Source: Synergistaceae bacterium (GTDB lineage: Bacteria; Synergistota; Synergistia; Synergistales; Thermovirgaceae). Taken from it: a stretch of DNA of 30,490 bases. The notes beneath the pieces were generated by a model, which saw only the letters and a list, made by a program, of their open reading frames with translations, did no database searches and was not told the DNA's origin. Both the position numbers and the translations under genes were made by a program. This document shows, piece by piece, positions 24,491-30,490 of the stretch. Each line of letters starts with the position of its first letter. The stretch's first letter is position 1. Location of the stretch: NCBI GenBank assembly GCA_003446665.1, contig DMCT01000023.1, positions 1 through 30,490 on the forward strand, given 5' to 3'.

Positions 24491-25342
24491 TTATTGCCAT
24501 GGGAAAAGTTTGCCCATGAATACTGTACATGCCTCGCCGATTATATCGAGACGGTTTCTCTCACTGATCCTGAGCGATAGCTCTCCTCCGCGTTTCGAGG
24601 CCTGAAAGGACCGGAATTCATTTTTGGAGAGCTTTTGTGACCAGTACGGTGCAAGGACAGTGTGGGCCGAGCCTGTGACAGGGTCTTCGTCGATCCCCTC
24701 CCAGGGACCGAAATAGCGGGATACGAAGTCATAATTTTTGGAAGGTGCCGTAACTATGACACCCTCGAAAGGCAAACCTTCCCTGTTGCTTTCAACCAGG
24801 GCGCTCATATCAGGAGACAGGGAGCGCAAGAACTCCTCGCTTTCGACCTCTACAAGGAGCATTTCGGCCGTTTCGGAAATAGCTGCGGCATTGAACTTGT
24901 CTATCCCCAGTGCCTTGAGCACGTCTTTAGGGCATGAGGAAACTTTGGGCGGGTTCAACGGAAAATCGAGAGTTATTGCCTTTCCCTCGCGCCTTGCGGA
25001 TAGTCTTCCACTTTTGCTCGCATACTCTATGTTGTCCCGAGCCTCCTGGAGTTCGTTGAAAATAACGTGGGATGCGGCAAGCGTTGCGTGTCCGCAAAGG
25101 GGTACCTCGACCGTCGGAGTGAACCATCGTATTTCATACGCCGTAGACGAAGGTCCGCCATGGCCAGGGTGAACCAAAAACGCAGTTTCCGAGAGGTTCA
25201 TCTCCGCGGCGATGTCCTTGAGCAGGTGGTCTTCTGGAAATTCTTCGAAAAGACACACCGCTGCCGGGTTGCCTCTAAACGGTTTAGAAGTGAATGCGTC
25301 GACCTGGAAAAGGGGTACCGGGCTTCTGTTTTTTGCAGGCAT
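24491..25342 (-). CDS. PhzF-family isomerase
   Basis: PhzF-like proteins are epimerase/isomerases with a diaminopimelate-epimerase fold; most members outside phenazine clusters have unknown substrates. The 283-residue protein has QVDAFTSKPFRGNPAAV at the N terminus, the catalytic-glutamate region NLSETAFLV, CGHATLAASHV, and DPVTGSAHTVLAPYW in the second half. ATG 25342 follows AGGAGG on the minus strand. No phenazine genes are nearby. It is transcribed alone and stops just before a shared terminator. Confidence 0.9.
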   Translation of the reverse strand: MPAKNRSPVPLFQVDAFTSKPFRGNPAAVCLFEEFPEDHLLKDIAAEMNLSETAFLVHPGHGGPSSTAYEIRWFTPTVEVPLCGHATLAASHVIFNELQEARDNIEYASKSGRLSARREGKAITLDFPLNPPKVSSCPKDVLKALGIDKFNAAAISETAEMLLVEVESEEFLRSLSPDMSALVESNREGLPFEGVIVTAPSKNYDFVSRYFGPWEGIDEDPVTGSAHTVLAPYWSQKLSKNEFRSFQASKRGGELSLRISERNRLDIIGEACTVFMGKLFPWQ

Positions 25343-25422
25343 GAATTTAACCTCCTAAGCACAGGGTCTTATGGGTACTGTCAATGAAAGGGTAACACTA
25401 TTATGGAGAGTCGAAAACTATG

Positions 25423-25451
25423 CTGGCATTAGCAGGCGGTTCAAGGATAAT
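25423..25451 (+). promoter_or_regulatory. Candidate promoter of the aldolase/QueG-like pair
   Basis: CTGGCA (25423-25428) and GATAAT (25446-25451) are 17 bp apart, about 46 bases before the aldolase start at 25497. Confidence 0.4.
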
Positions 25452-25496
25452 ATGGGAAAACCGAGGGAAGATTCAGCTCAAGAAGGAGTGGGTGAA

Positions 25497-26150
25497 ATGG
25501 ATGACCCAGAGGCACGGGACCAGATAGTCCGGTACGGTCGAAAACTTTTTGAAAGCGGCTTGACCAGGGGCACGGGAGGCAACCTGAGCTGCCGAACTGA
25601 AGGCGGCCTTGTCGCCATATCTCCGAGCGGGATGGCTTACGAAAGAATAACGACGGATGACGTCGTCATCCTTTCGCAGGCAGGTGAAATCCTCTGGGGA
25701 AGAAAAAAACCCTCAAGCGAGGTACCTCTCCACCTGGAACTATATCGACATATGCCGGAAACAGGGGCAGTGGTTCATACTCATTCTCTTTATATTTCCG
25801 TTCTGGCGTGCCTTGGTTGGGAAATTCCTCCCTTTCACTACCTTATGGCTTCTTTCGGAGGGAGGATTCCCGTCGCGCCCTACGCATCTTTCGGTTCCAA
25901 AGAACTGGCGCTTTCCGCGGTGCAATCCATCGGAAACGGGAAAGCCGTAATCCTTGCGAACCACGGACTTGTAGCTGTGGGGAAAGATCTGTGTGACGCC
26001 TTTTACGCCGCCGAAACGGCTGAATTCCTGGCGGAAATCTACTACAAGGCGAAATGTGCCGGAGAACCCAGGTGCCTCGATGCTTCCGAAATGAAAGAAC
26101 TGATGAGGCTTTTCCGTGACTATGGCCAGTGCGAAGAGGAAAACCAATAA
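25497..26150 (+). CDS. Class II aldolase (fuculose-phosphate aldolase-like)
   Basis: A zinc-dependent aldolase/epimerase-fold protein that cleaves phosphorylated sugars or related compounds. ATG 25497 with AAGGAG at 25483-25488 gives 217 residues, the normal size; upstream in-frame starts have no ribosome site. Motifs are RGTGGNLSCR, SPSGMAYERI, the catalytic Glu in SSEVPLH, zinc histidines in HTHS and the later HGLVAVG. The substrate is not readable (fuculose-, rhamnulose- or methylthioribulose-type phosphates are handled by relatives). It precedes an iron-sulfur protein by 32 bases, apparently in one unit. Confidence 0.9.
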   Translation: MDDPEARDQIVRYGRKLFESGLTRGTGGNLSCRTEGGLVAISPSGMAYERITTDDVVILSQAGEILWGRKKPSSEVPLHLELYRHMPETGAVVHTHSLYISVLACLGWEIPPFHYLMASFGGRIPVAPYASFGSKELALSAVQSIGNGKAVILANHGLVAVGKDLCDAFYAAETAEFLAEIYYKAKCAGEPRCLDASEMKELMRLFRDYGQCEEENQ

Positions 26151-26182
26151 ATCTGGAAATGGGAAGAAGGAGAGAAATACAA

Positions 26183-26890
26183 ATGGCATTTGAAAAGTTG
26201 GCTATAAAGATCAGGGAACATCTTTTCGAAAAAGGGGCAGGGAAAGTCGGGTTTGCCGATATCCGGGGCGTCAGTCAAGAGCTGGAGAAAAAATGGTCCG
26301 TTGCCGTGTCTATAGCCTACCCTCTTGACCGCGAGGTACTGAAGGAGATATACGAAGGACCAACAAAAAACTACCGTGACGAATATGTCCGGGTCAACAA
26401 GGTCCTTGCGATATTGGGACAGAATGTCTGCGACCTGATTCAAAAAACAGGGTACGAGACACATCTTGTGGGGCCCACGACGGAAAGCTGGAACAAAAGG
26501 ACCCTTTCGGCCGAATTTCCTCACAAGACTGCAGCTACCCGCTCCGGCCTGGGCTGGATAGGCAAATGCGCCTTGCTGGTAACTCGTGAATATGGATCGG
26601 CAGTCAGATTGTGCACAATAATGACCGACGCGCCTCTTCCGGTCGGGAAACCCGTGGAGCAATCTTTTTGTGGAAGTTGCAACCAATGCCGCAAGGTATG
26701 TCCCGTTTCCGCTCCGTACGGAAAAGAGTGGTCTCCTTCCCTTTCACGTGAGGACATAATAGACATAAGGGCTTGCCACGACCAGGCAAAAGCCTTTTCC
26801 AACGCAAGGGATCTGGGACACACCATATGCGGAATATGCATGGTCGCCTGCCCCTGGACAAGGGCTTACATCAATTCAGACCATGTCTAA
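26183..26890 (+). CDS. QueG-like two-[4Fe-4S] protein, short form
   Basis: The protein resembles epoxyqueuosine reductase (COG1600) but has 235 residues, far below the roughly 350-380 of QueG. ATG 26183 follows GAAGGAG. It keeps the core TAATRSGLGWIGKCALLV region and two ferredoxin-like clusters: CGSCNQCRKVCP, with the partner cysteines in ACHDQA and ICGICMVACPW. The C-terminal HEAT-like domain of QueG is missing. True queuosine synthesis is therefore uncertain; it may be a cobamide- or flavin-independent reductase of unknown substrate. Its TAA directly abuts the stop of the convergent symporter gene. Confidence 0.82.
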   Translation: MAFEKLAIKIREHLFEKGAGKVGFADIRGVSQELEKKWSVAVSIAYPLDREVLKEIYEGPTKNYRDEYVRVNKVLAILGQNVCDLIQKTGYETHLVGPTTESWNKRTLSAEFPHKTAATRSGLGWIGKCALLVTREYGSAVRLCTIMTDAPLPVGKPVEQSFCGSCNQCRKVCPVSAPYGKEWSPSLSREDIIDIRACHDQAKAFSNARDLGHTICGICMVACPWTRAYINSDHV

Positions 26891-28360
26891 TCAGTCTCTG
26901 GATTTTTCTTTTTTTGCAAAAATGCCGTTAATGTCATCATTTATAGAACTTAAGAAACTGCCCGCTCGCGCTGGCGGAGAGGTAAACAGGCTTACAAGAA
27001 GGAAAACAGTTGCCGAAAGCAATAGCCCCCAGACTGGCGGCCATTGCCCCAGGGGCTTTGCCCCCGTTATGTAAAGGGAGCCCGTTAAAATGCCGCCTGT
27101 GACGATACTCCAGAAAGCACCGGAGGCACTCGAACGCTTCCAGAAAAAGGCACCGATAACGGCTGGAAGCTGCATTAAAAGACCCCCGGATGCCATGGAA
27201 GAGAGTATGGCTATCAAGTTGAAGCGGTATTGGGCGAAAATCAGGCACACCATGGTAATAACGGGAATGAAAGCCTTGCTTAGGAGCATTTCCCAGTTTT
27301 CGTCGAGTGTGGGGATGGCAGCCTTTAGTATATCCCTTCCGAACATGGAACTGAGAGTCAGAATGATGGAATTCATCGTTGATACCGCCGCTGCGATAAT
27401 GCTAAGGGCAACTATGAGAGCCAGTGGCCTGGGTACGAGGGATAACAGAGCGGCCATGGCATTGTCAGCAACATCAAGGCCTGGCACCAGCTCTGCCGAC
27501 GCAAAACCCAGGTAGACGCAAAGAATGGTATACACGAACCCGAAAAAAGAAAAACCGAGGATCATCTTTCGGATGCTTCCCACGCTTCGCGGGCTATAAA
27601 GACGTTGAACTACCTGGGGGTTGGTGACCGCGAAAAAAAACCAGGGAAGTGTCAAACCTATAAACATGGGGAAAGGCCATGAAACCTCCAAAAGTGCGGG
27701 GTTTGTTTGAGAAAACCCAAGGGGACCCCCGGGAAGGAGCACAAAAGCGACGAAAACAGCGAGCAAGATGCTTGCAACTAGCATGATTCCCGACTGGAGC
27801 GCGTCGGTAAGAGCTACCGAACGTAGTCCGGCCCACCAGGAGAAAATAAAAGACATGGCAGCAGCGATGATAGTGGCGGCCCGGAAAGATATAGCCCCTC
27901 GCGAAAGAGTTTCAAGAAGATAGCCTGTTCCCATAAGCTGTACCGCAGCATAAGGAATCAGCATTACGATGCACAGGACCGCAGCTGCGATCCCGACGGC
28001 GGGACTATTGTACCGGAACGAAAGCATTTCCGCGGGCGTAAGGAGGTTGAACCGCCTTCCTGCGGACCAATACCGTGGAGCGAACAAAGCCAGGAGGAAA
28101 ACCGTACCTATCAGGTAAGTCAGCTCGAAACCCAGGCTTGTCACGCCGGTCTTGTAGGTCAGGCCTACTAACCCCACCATCATGAAGGCGCTGTAGGTTG
28201 TCGCGCTATACGTCAAGGCCGAAAGGACTCCTCCTACGCTCCGATTGGCAAGGAAATATTCCGTCATGCCCTTTCCCAGTTCCTTCCTTGCCGTCCAGGA
28301 AAGGAAAGTACCCACTGCAAACCATATAAAAATCCCCGAAAAGAGGAATAAGCTGCTCAT
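26891..28360 (-). CDS. Sodium:solute symporter (SSS family), candidate niacin transporter
   Basis: The 489-residue protein has about thirteen membrane helices and SSS-type features: LSWTARKELGKGMTEYFLANR in the first loop, GGVLSALTYSATTYSAFMMVG, FFFAVTNPQVVQRLYSPR mid-protein and AAAVSTMNSIILTLSSMFGRD, which carries the sodium-binding residues. SSS proteins drive uptake of pantothenate, proline, sugars and other solutes. Its ATG overlaps the stop of a 67-residue membrane protein, and both follow a NiaR-like repressor, so niacin or a related pyridine is the best guess for the substrate (inference). The C-terminal tail is lysine rich. Confidence 0.9.
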   Translation of the reverse strand: MSSLFLFSGIFIWFAVGTFLSWTARKELGKGMTEYFLANRSVGGVLSALTYSATTYSAFMMVGLVGLTYKTGVTSLGFELTYLIGTVFLLALFAPRYWSAGRRFNLLTPAEMLSFRYNSPAVGIAAAVLCIVMLIPYAAVQLMGTGYLLETLSRGAISFRAATIIAAAMSFIFSWWAGLRSVALTDALQSGIMLVASILLAVFVAFVLLPGGPLGFSQTNPALLEVSWPFPMFIGLTLPWFFFAVTNPQVVQRLYSPRSVGSIRKMILGFSFFGFVYTILCVYLGFASAELVPGLDVADNAMAALLSLVPRPLALIVALSIIAAAVSTMNSIILTLSSMFGRDILKAAIPTLDENWEMLLSKAFIPVITMVCLIFAQYRFNLIAILSSMASGGLLMQLPAVIGAFFWKRSSASGAFWSIVTGGILTGSLYITGAKPLGQWPPVWGLLLSATVFLLVSLFTSPPARAGSFLSSINDDINGIFAKKEKSRD

Positions 28361-28560
28361 CGACGCTTTCTCCCTTTTACTTCAACCATGGGGTCTTTCC
28401 ACGACTTGGTGTAAAAAATTCCCTCTGCAAGCACTATTGCAGTAAGAATTGTCCAAAAGGCCCAAGCACCCGCTTTTTCAAAAATCGTGTACGGTAAAAT
28501 TATGTTTAGCGCCGTCAACAAAACGGCGGACAAGATCCAGACCCTTTCCTGCACAGACAA
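28357..28560 (-). CDS. Small two-helix membrane protein paired with the symporter
   Basis: The 67-residue product has two hydrophobic segments (about 8-27 and 33-50) and a basic tail (KGRKRR). TTG 28560 has a good AGGAGGAG site. The stop overlaps the symporter ATG (ATGA). Small two-helix proteins encoded directly before SSS permeases are known in other systems (for example YhdT/DUF997 with PanF, DUF3311), so a stabilising or accessory role is likely. I do not recognise the exact family. Confidence 0.75.
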   Translation of the reverse strand: MSVQERVWILSAVLLTALNIILPYTIFEKAGAWAFWTILTAIVLAEGIFYTKSWKDPMVEVKGRKRR

Positions 28561-28588
28561 TCTGACTCCTCCTAATGTTCGGTGATGA

Positions 28589-29098
28589 TCAGCTTACTAG
28601 AAACCCTTTTTCTTCGAGAGTCTTCTCGATAGCGTCCAGTACTTCAGGTTGTTCGGCCTCAATTGTATGAAGGTGAAATCCCTTAGACAGGCAGAGCAGG
28701 GGACTTTGCCCCGTGCTGTTGAGAAGATTGACAAAACGGGTCACGTCCTCTTCGGTCTTTACGTGTATGTTGCCCCTTATTTCCCCGTAAACGGGATGAT
28801 CTACGATGACATCAATAACCAGTCCACCGCAATTTACTACTGCTCCAAGTTCCTCGGCTATGTCCTCGGGTCCGTGCCTGACCGCGAAGATCCTCCGGAA
28901 TCTTTCAGGACCTTTCTGCATAAGATAACCCTGGGGGGTTGCGGAAACCTGGAAACCACTTTTGCGCAGCTGTGCGATATCTTGTACGACAGCTTGTCTG
29001 CTGATGGAAAAGATTTCTGCCAGTTCGGACCCGCTGACGGGTTCTTCCGTTGCCTCCAAAATGTCAAGTATTTTTTTTTGGCGATCGGCTCTTCTCAA
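28589..29098 (-). CDS. niaR: NiaR-like niacin-responsive repressor (3H domain)
   Basis: NiaR (YrxA) represses NAD synthesis and niacin uptake genes when nicotinic acid is bound. The 169-residue protein has a winged helix (about 5-50, SGSELAEIFSISRQAVVQDI) and the 3H domain: His75, Glu83, His101 in DHPVYGEI and His142/His144 in GFHLHTIEA. The spacing of H75, E83 and H142/H144 matches the metal site known from the Thermotoga protein TM1602. TTG 29098 follows GGAGGTG. It is the first gene of an operon with a small membrane protein (28-base gap) and an SSS symporter, and an inverted repeat lies on its promoter. Confidence 0.9.
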   Translation of the reverse strand: MRRADRQKKILDILEATEEPVSGSELAEIFSISRQAVVQDIAQLRKSGFQVSATPQGYLMQKGPERFRRIFAVRHGPEDIAEELGAVVNCGGLVIDVIVDHPVYGEIRGNIHVKTEEDVTRFVNLLNSTGQSPLLCLSKGFHLHTIEAEQPEVLDAIEKTLEEKGFLVS

Positions 29099-29117
29099 TG
29101 TCGCACCTCCGTGTAGC

Positions 29118-29138
29118 TGCTAGTAGCAGATACTAGCA
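29118..29138. promoter_or_regulatory. Perfect inverted repeat, candidate NiaR operator
   Basis: TGCTAGTA (29118-29125) and TACTAGCA (29131-29138) are perfect inverted copies 5 bases apart. The repeat covers the -10 box of the niaR promoter, the place expected for autorepression. Its sequence is not the classical Bacillus NiaR box as I recall it. Confidence 0.75.
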
Positions 29139-29158
29139 TTTTCAATGCAAACGTTCAA
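29130..29158 (-). promoter_or_regulatory. Promoter of the niaR-symporter operon
   Basis: On the minus strand TTGAAC (29158-29153) and TAGTAT (29135-29130) are 17 bp apart, with the start codon about 32 bases downstream. Confidence 0.7.
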
Positions 29159-29202
29159 GGGCCATGTTCTTTCTGATCTTGGAGTCAAGGTAAAATGCGG
29201 AT

Positions 29203-29613
29203 TTATTCCGGGTTTCTTAGGAATGCCTCGTAGGCGGCTTCGCGAAGATCTGTCAGGCGCAGGTCCTTGACTATATCAAACACCCGGGCGACCTGTTCCT
29301 TGTATTGCTCTACTGTTTCGAGGTGTTCGGCAAGGAGTTTTTTACCCTTCTCACCACAGAAGATGCGGTATCCATGGGGAGTCTCCTTGAATACAAGGAG
29401 TTTTTTAAAACGCATATCCTCGAGGAAACGCTGCAAATCAGGTGAGACCGGCCGTTCCCTTTCGAGCCTGAAAGGGAAACCCAAGGGGACATCCTCTTCC
29501 TTCTGAAGGAGCAGTACTGACTTTCGCAGACGTGCGTAACCCCAGAGGTTGGGGTTTTCACCCTGCTTTTCGACGAGCATGAGAATTACAGCCTGTTTTT
29601 GCTGGTCTGTCAT
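29203..29613 (-). CDS. Hypothetical protein, possible YwgA-like winged helix
   Basis: The 136-residue protein begins with a helical segment followed by RLRKSVLLLQKEEDVPLGFPF, a region rich in charge, and FKETPHGYRIFCGEKGKKLL, then a long amphipathic C-terminal helix. The layout (a helix pair, a 'pattern-of-pairs' strand region and a wing-like turn) weakly recalls YwgA/Panacea-type domains, but I cannot claim homology. ATG 29613 has GGGGAT upstream. It runs as its own unit with a candidate promoter (29688-29659) and no neighbour of clear relation. Confidence 0.6.
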   Translation of the reverse strand: MTDQQKQAVILMLVEKQGENPNLWGYARLRKSVLLLQKEEDVPLGFPFRLERERPVSPDLQRFLEDMRFKKLLVFKETPHGYRIFCGEKGKKLLAEHLETVEQYKEQVARVFDIVKDLRLTDLREAAYEAFLRNPE

Positions 29614-29658
29614 GAACGGATCCCCTTTTCGCGGTTTTCTTGAGAAAAGCCGAAGATA

Positions 29659-29688
29659 ATATTACCACTTCACATTAATAACAGGCAA
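29659..29688 (-). promoter_or_regulatory. Candidate promoter of the 136-residue hypothetical gene
   Basis: On the minus strand TTGCCT (29688-29683) and TAATAT (29664-29659) are 18 bp apart, about 45 bases before the start. An imperfect palindrome (about 29631-29652) lies between it and the start codon. Confidence 0.4.
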
Positions 29689-29911
29689 GACCTTGGAAAA
29701 TTACCTTGAAAACTCCTTTTAACAAGCCACATGATCGCATATACTTGGAAATGTTGTATAATTCAATAAGAAAAGAAAAGACCGTTTTTTTATTGAAGAG
29801 TTGCCCTATTTTGCATTTTCCGGAGGAAAATATTGTGAAATTTCAGGTGCAAATCTTCGCTGTTGATTCCGGAGAAAAACGGTATCCCATACGCGAATTT
29901 GGCGGTTTCCC

Positions 29912-30019
29912 CTATACGGCATCATCTGCCGGTCCCTCATCGTATCCTTTTTTAACATACATCATCAGCTCAAAATTACCCGCCAGAGAAAAAATGTCTC
30001 TGGCAGCTTTTCTATACAT
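29912..30019 (-). CDS. Possible 35-residue small protein
   Basis: A minus-strand frame with ATG 30019 has a protein-like composition (charged helix, then LMMYVKKGYDEG and an acidic end). The open frame extends upstream without a stop to about 30155 but offers no good start; a GAAGAG lies only three bases before the ATG. It coincides with the hairpin of the putative nhaC leader, so it may be chance. Confidence 0.2.
   Translation of the reverse strand: MYRKAARDIFSLAGNFELMMYVKKGYDEGPADDAV
29982..30004 (+). terminator. Hairpin in the nhaC leader, possible attenuator
   Basis: GCCAGAGA (29982-29989) and TCTCTGGC (29997-30004) form a perfect 8-bp stem with a 7-base A-rich loop, followed by AGCTTTTCT. 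The T-run is short. Confidence 0.4.
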
Positions 30020-30188
30020 TAACTCTTCGCGAAGTGTTACGTAAAAAGAAAGGGGAAACAAGTACCAGGCTGCTCGATAACAGAATTTCAAAAATTGTTT
30101 CGGAAGGGGGGCGGGAAAAAGGACCGGGAACGTCGAGAAAAAGAGAAACAGGGTTTATTGATCATGTCGAGTAAGGGGGATGATATGA

Positions 30189-30490
30189 ATGTCAGCCAAG
30201 GATCAGGTAAGACCGAGTTTGGGATTATCGGTTGGTGTGTTTGCCGTAGCGGCGGTGATCATCAGCTATGGAGTATTGGCGCTTGGAGTAGACGCCCATA
30301 TACCGATAGTGATATCGGCGGTAGTGGTGTGCTGCGTGGGTCTTATCGTGTTGAAGAAACCCTGGTCGGAGATAGAAGAGGGCGCGCTTAACGCCATAGC
30401 GGTGGCGCTGCAGGCGATAGTGATTCTGATGATCATAGGGATGGTCATAGGCATCTGGATCCAAAGCGGTGTTGTGCCGACGTTGATTTA
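30189..30490 (+). CDS. nhaC: NhaC-type Na+/H+ antiporter, N-terminal part (cut by window end)
   Basis: The frame from ATG 30189 stays open to the end of the window (100 codons). It has three hydrophobic segments: about 12-32, 37-56 and 68-95. Features match NhaC: DAHIPIVISA, KKPWSEIEEGALNAI and MVIGIWIQSGVVPTLI. NhaC-family exchangers swap sodium for protons, or malate/lactate plus protons in relatives, at the inner membrane. GGGGGA at about 30175-30180 serves as ribosome site. The reading frame starting at 30095 is a different, false frame over the same bases. Confidence 0.85.
   Translation, partial: MSAKDQVRPSLGLSVGVFAVAAVIISYGVLALGVDAHIPIVISAVVVCCVGLIVLKKPWSEIEEGALNAIAVALQAIVILMIIGMVIGIWIQSGVVPTLI

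Larger units (their letters stand above)
29689..30188 (+). other. Long AT-rich stretch upstream of nhaC; leader-like
   Basis: No plus-strand gene can be supported here; the 112-residue frame at 29706 lacks a ribosome site and family likeness. The stretch has nested inverted repeats at 29810-29853 and a perfect 8-bp hairpin at 29982-30004 (GCCAGAGA/TCTCTGGC) followed by AGCTTTTCT. It also holds a TATAAT at 29757-29762 without a fitting -35 box. This is what a regulated 5' leader would look like, but no known riboswitch is recognised. Confidence 0.4.

Noticed and set aside
24491..25342. Phenazine biosynthesis from the PhzF-like gene
   Set aside because: No other phz genes are nearby, and PhzF-family proteins are widespread in bacteria that make no phenazines.
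29706..30044. 112-codon plus-strand frame before nhaC
   Set aside because: No ribosome site, no family, and it runs through the hairpins of a probable leader.
30095..30391. 98-codon plus-strand frame at the window end
   Set aside because: It reads the nhaC region in the wrong frame. The frame from 30189 gives a clear NhaC N terminus and stays open to the end.
1..30490. Mobile elements, CRISPR arrays, phage genes or defence systems
   Set aside because: I saw no transposase, integrase, regularly spaced repeats or defence genes anywhere in the window.

Overview
The window looks like chromosomal DNA of an anaerobic, amino-acid-fermenting bacterium, and my best guess is a member of the Synergistota (inference from gene content; no 16S rRNA is present). 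Supporting signs are a one-gene ADP-forming acyl-CoA synthetase (an energy-conserving enzyme of peptide fermenters), an oxygen-defence superoxide reductase, a TrmD fused to a second RNA methyltransferase domain, the ctsR-mcsA-mcsB-clpC stress operon, and sodium-linked transporters (SSS, NhaC). Base composition is about half G+C, GTG and TTG starts are common, and Shine-Dalgarno sites are strong. I see no insertion sequence, prophage, CRISPR array or rRNA.

Layout. (1) 1-4642: a terminator of an upstream unit, a consensus promoter, then a tight translation/secretion operon ylxM-ffh-rpsP-khpA-rimM-trmD-rplS closed by a terminator. (2) 4683-5825: an AEC-family permease and a tRNA-Leu(GAG) with its own promoter and terminator. 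(3) 5787-8116: a 456-base stretch without a gene, then a secreted lytic transglycosylase overlapping a nitronate monooxygenase-like flavoprotein. (4) 12443-8216, minus strand: UMF1-type MFS permease, free-standing B3/B4 domain protein, small membrane protein and oligoendopeptidase F, apparently one operon. (5) 12522-14180: small membrane protein plus L,D-transpeptidase; then a minus-strand superoxide reductase. (6) 14357-17845: FAH-family hydrolase, acyl-CoA synthetase (ADP-forming) and plsY, nearly contiguous. (7) 17855-24475: ctsR-mcsA-mcsB-clpC under a promoter flanked by two CtsR-like operators, followed by a membrane-anchored SDH/ClpP-class protease and an exported parvulin isomerase. (8) 24491-26890: a PhzF-family protein (minus), then a class II aldolase and a short QueG-like iron-sulfur protein. 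(9) 29158-26891, minus strand: a NiaR-like niacin repressor, a small membrane protein and an SSS-family symporter form one operon with a perfect 8+8 inverted repeat over the promoter. (10) 29203-30490: a small winged-helix-like hypothetical, a 575-base leader-like region with nested inverted repeats, and the first 100 codons of an NhaC-type antiporter cut by the window edge.

Most of the window is housekeeping. The parts most worth following are the niaR-linked sodium symporter with its small partner (candidate niacin uptake system), the operon joining oligopeptidase F, a tRNA-editing-like domain and a permease, the TrmD fusion, and the unexplained leaders ahead of nhaC and the lytic transglycosylase.
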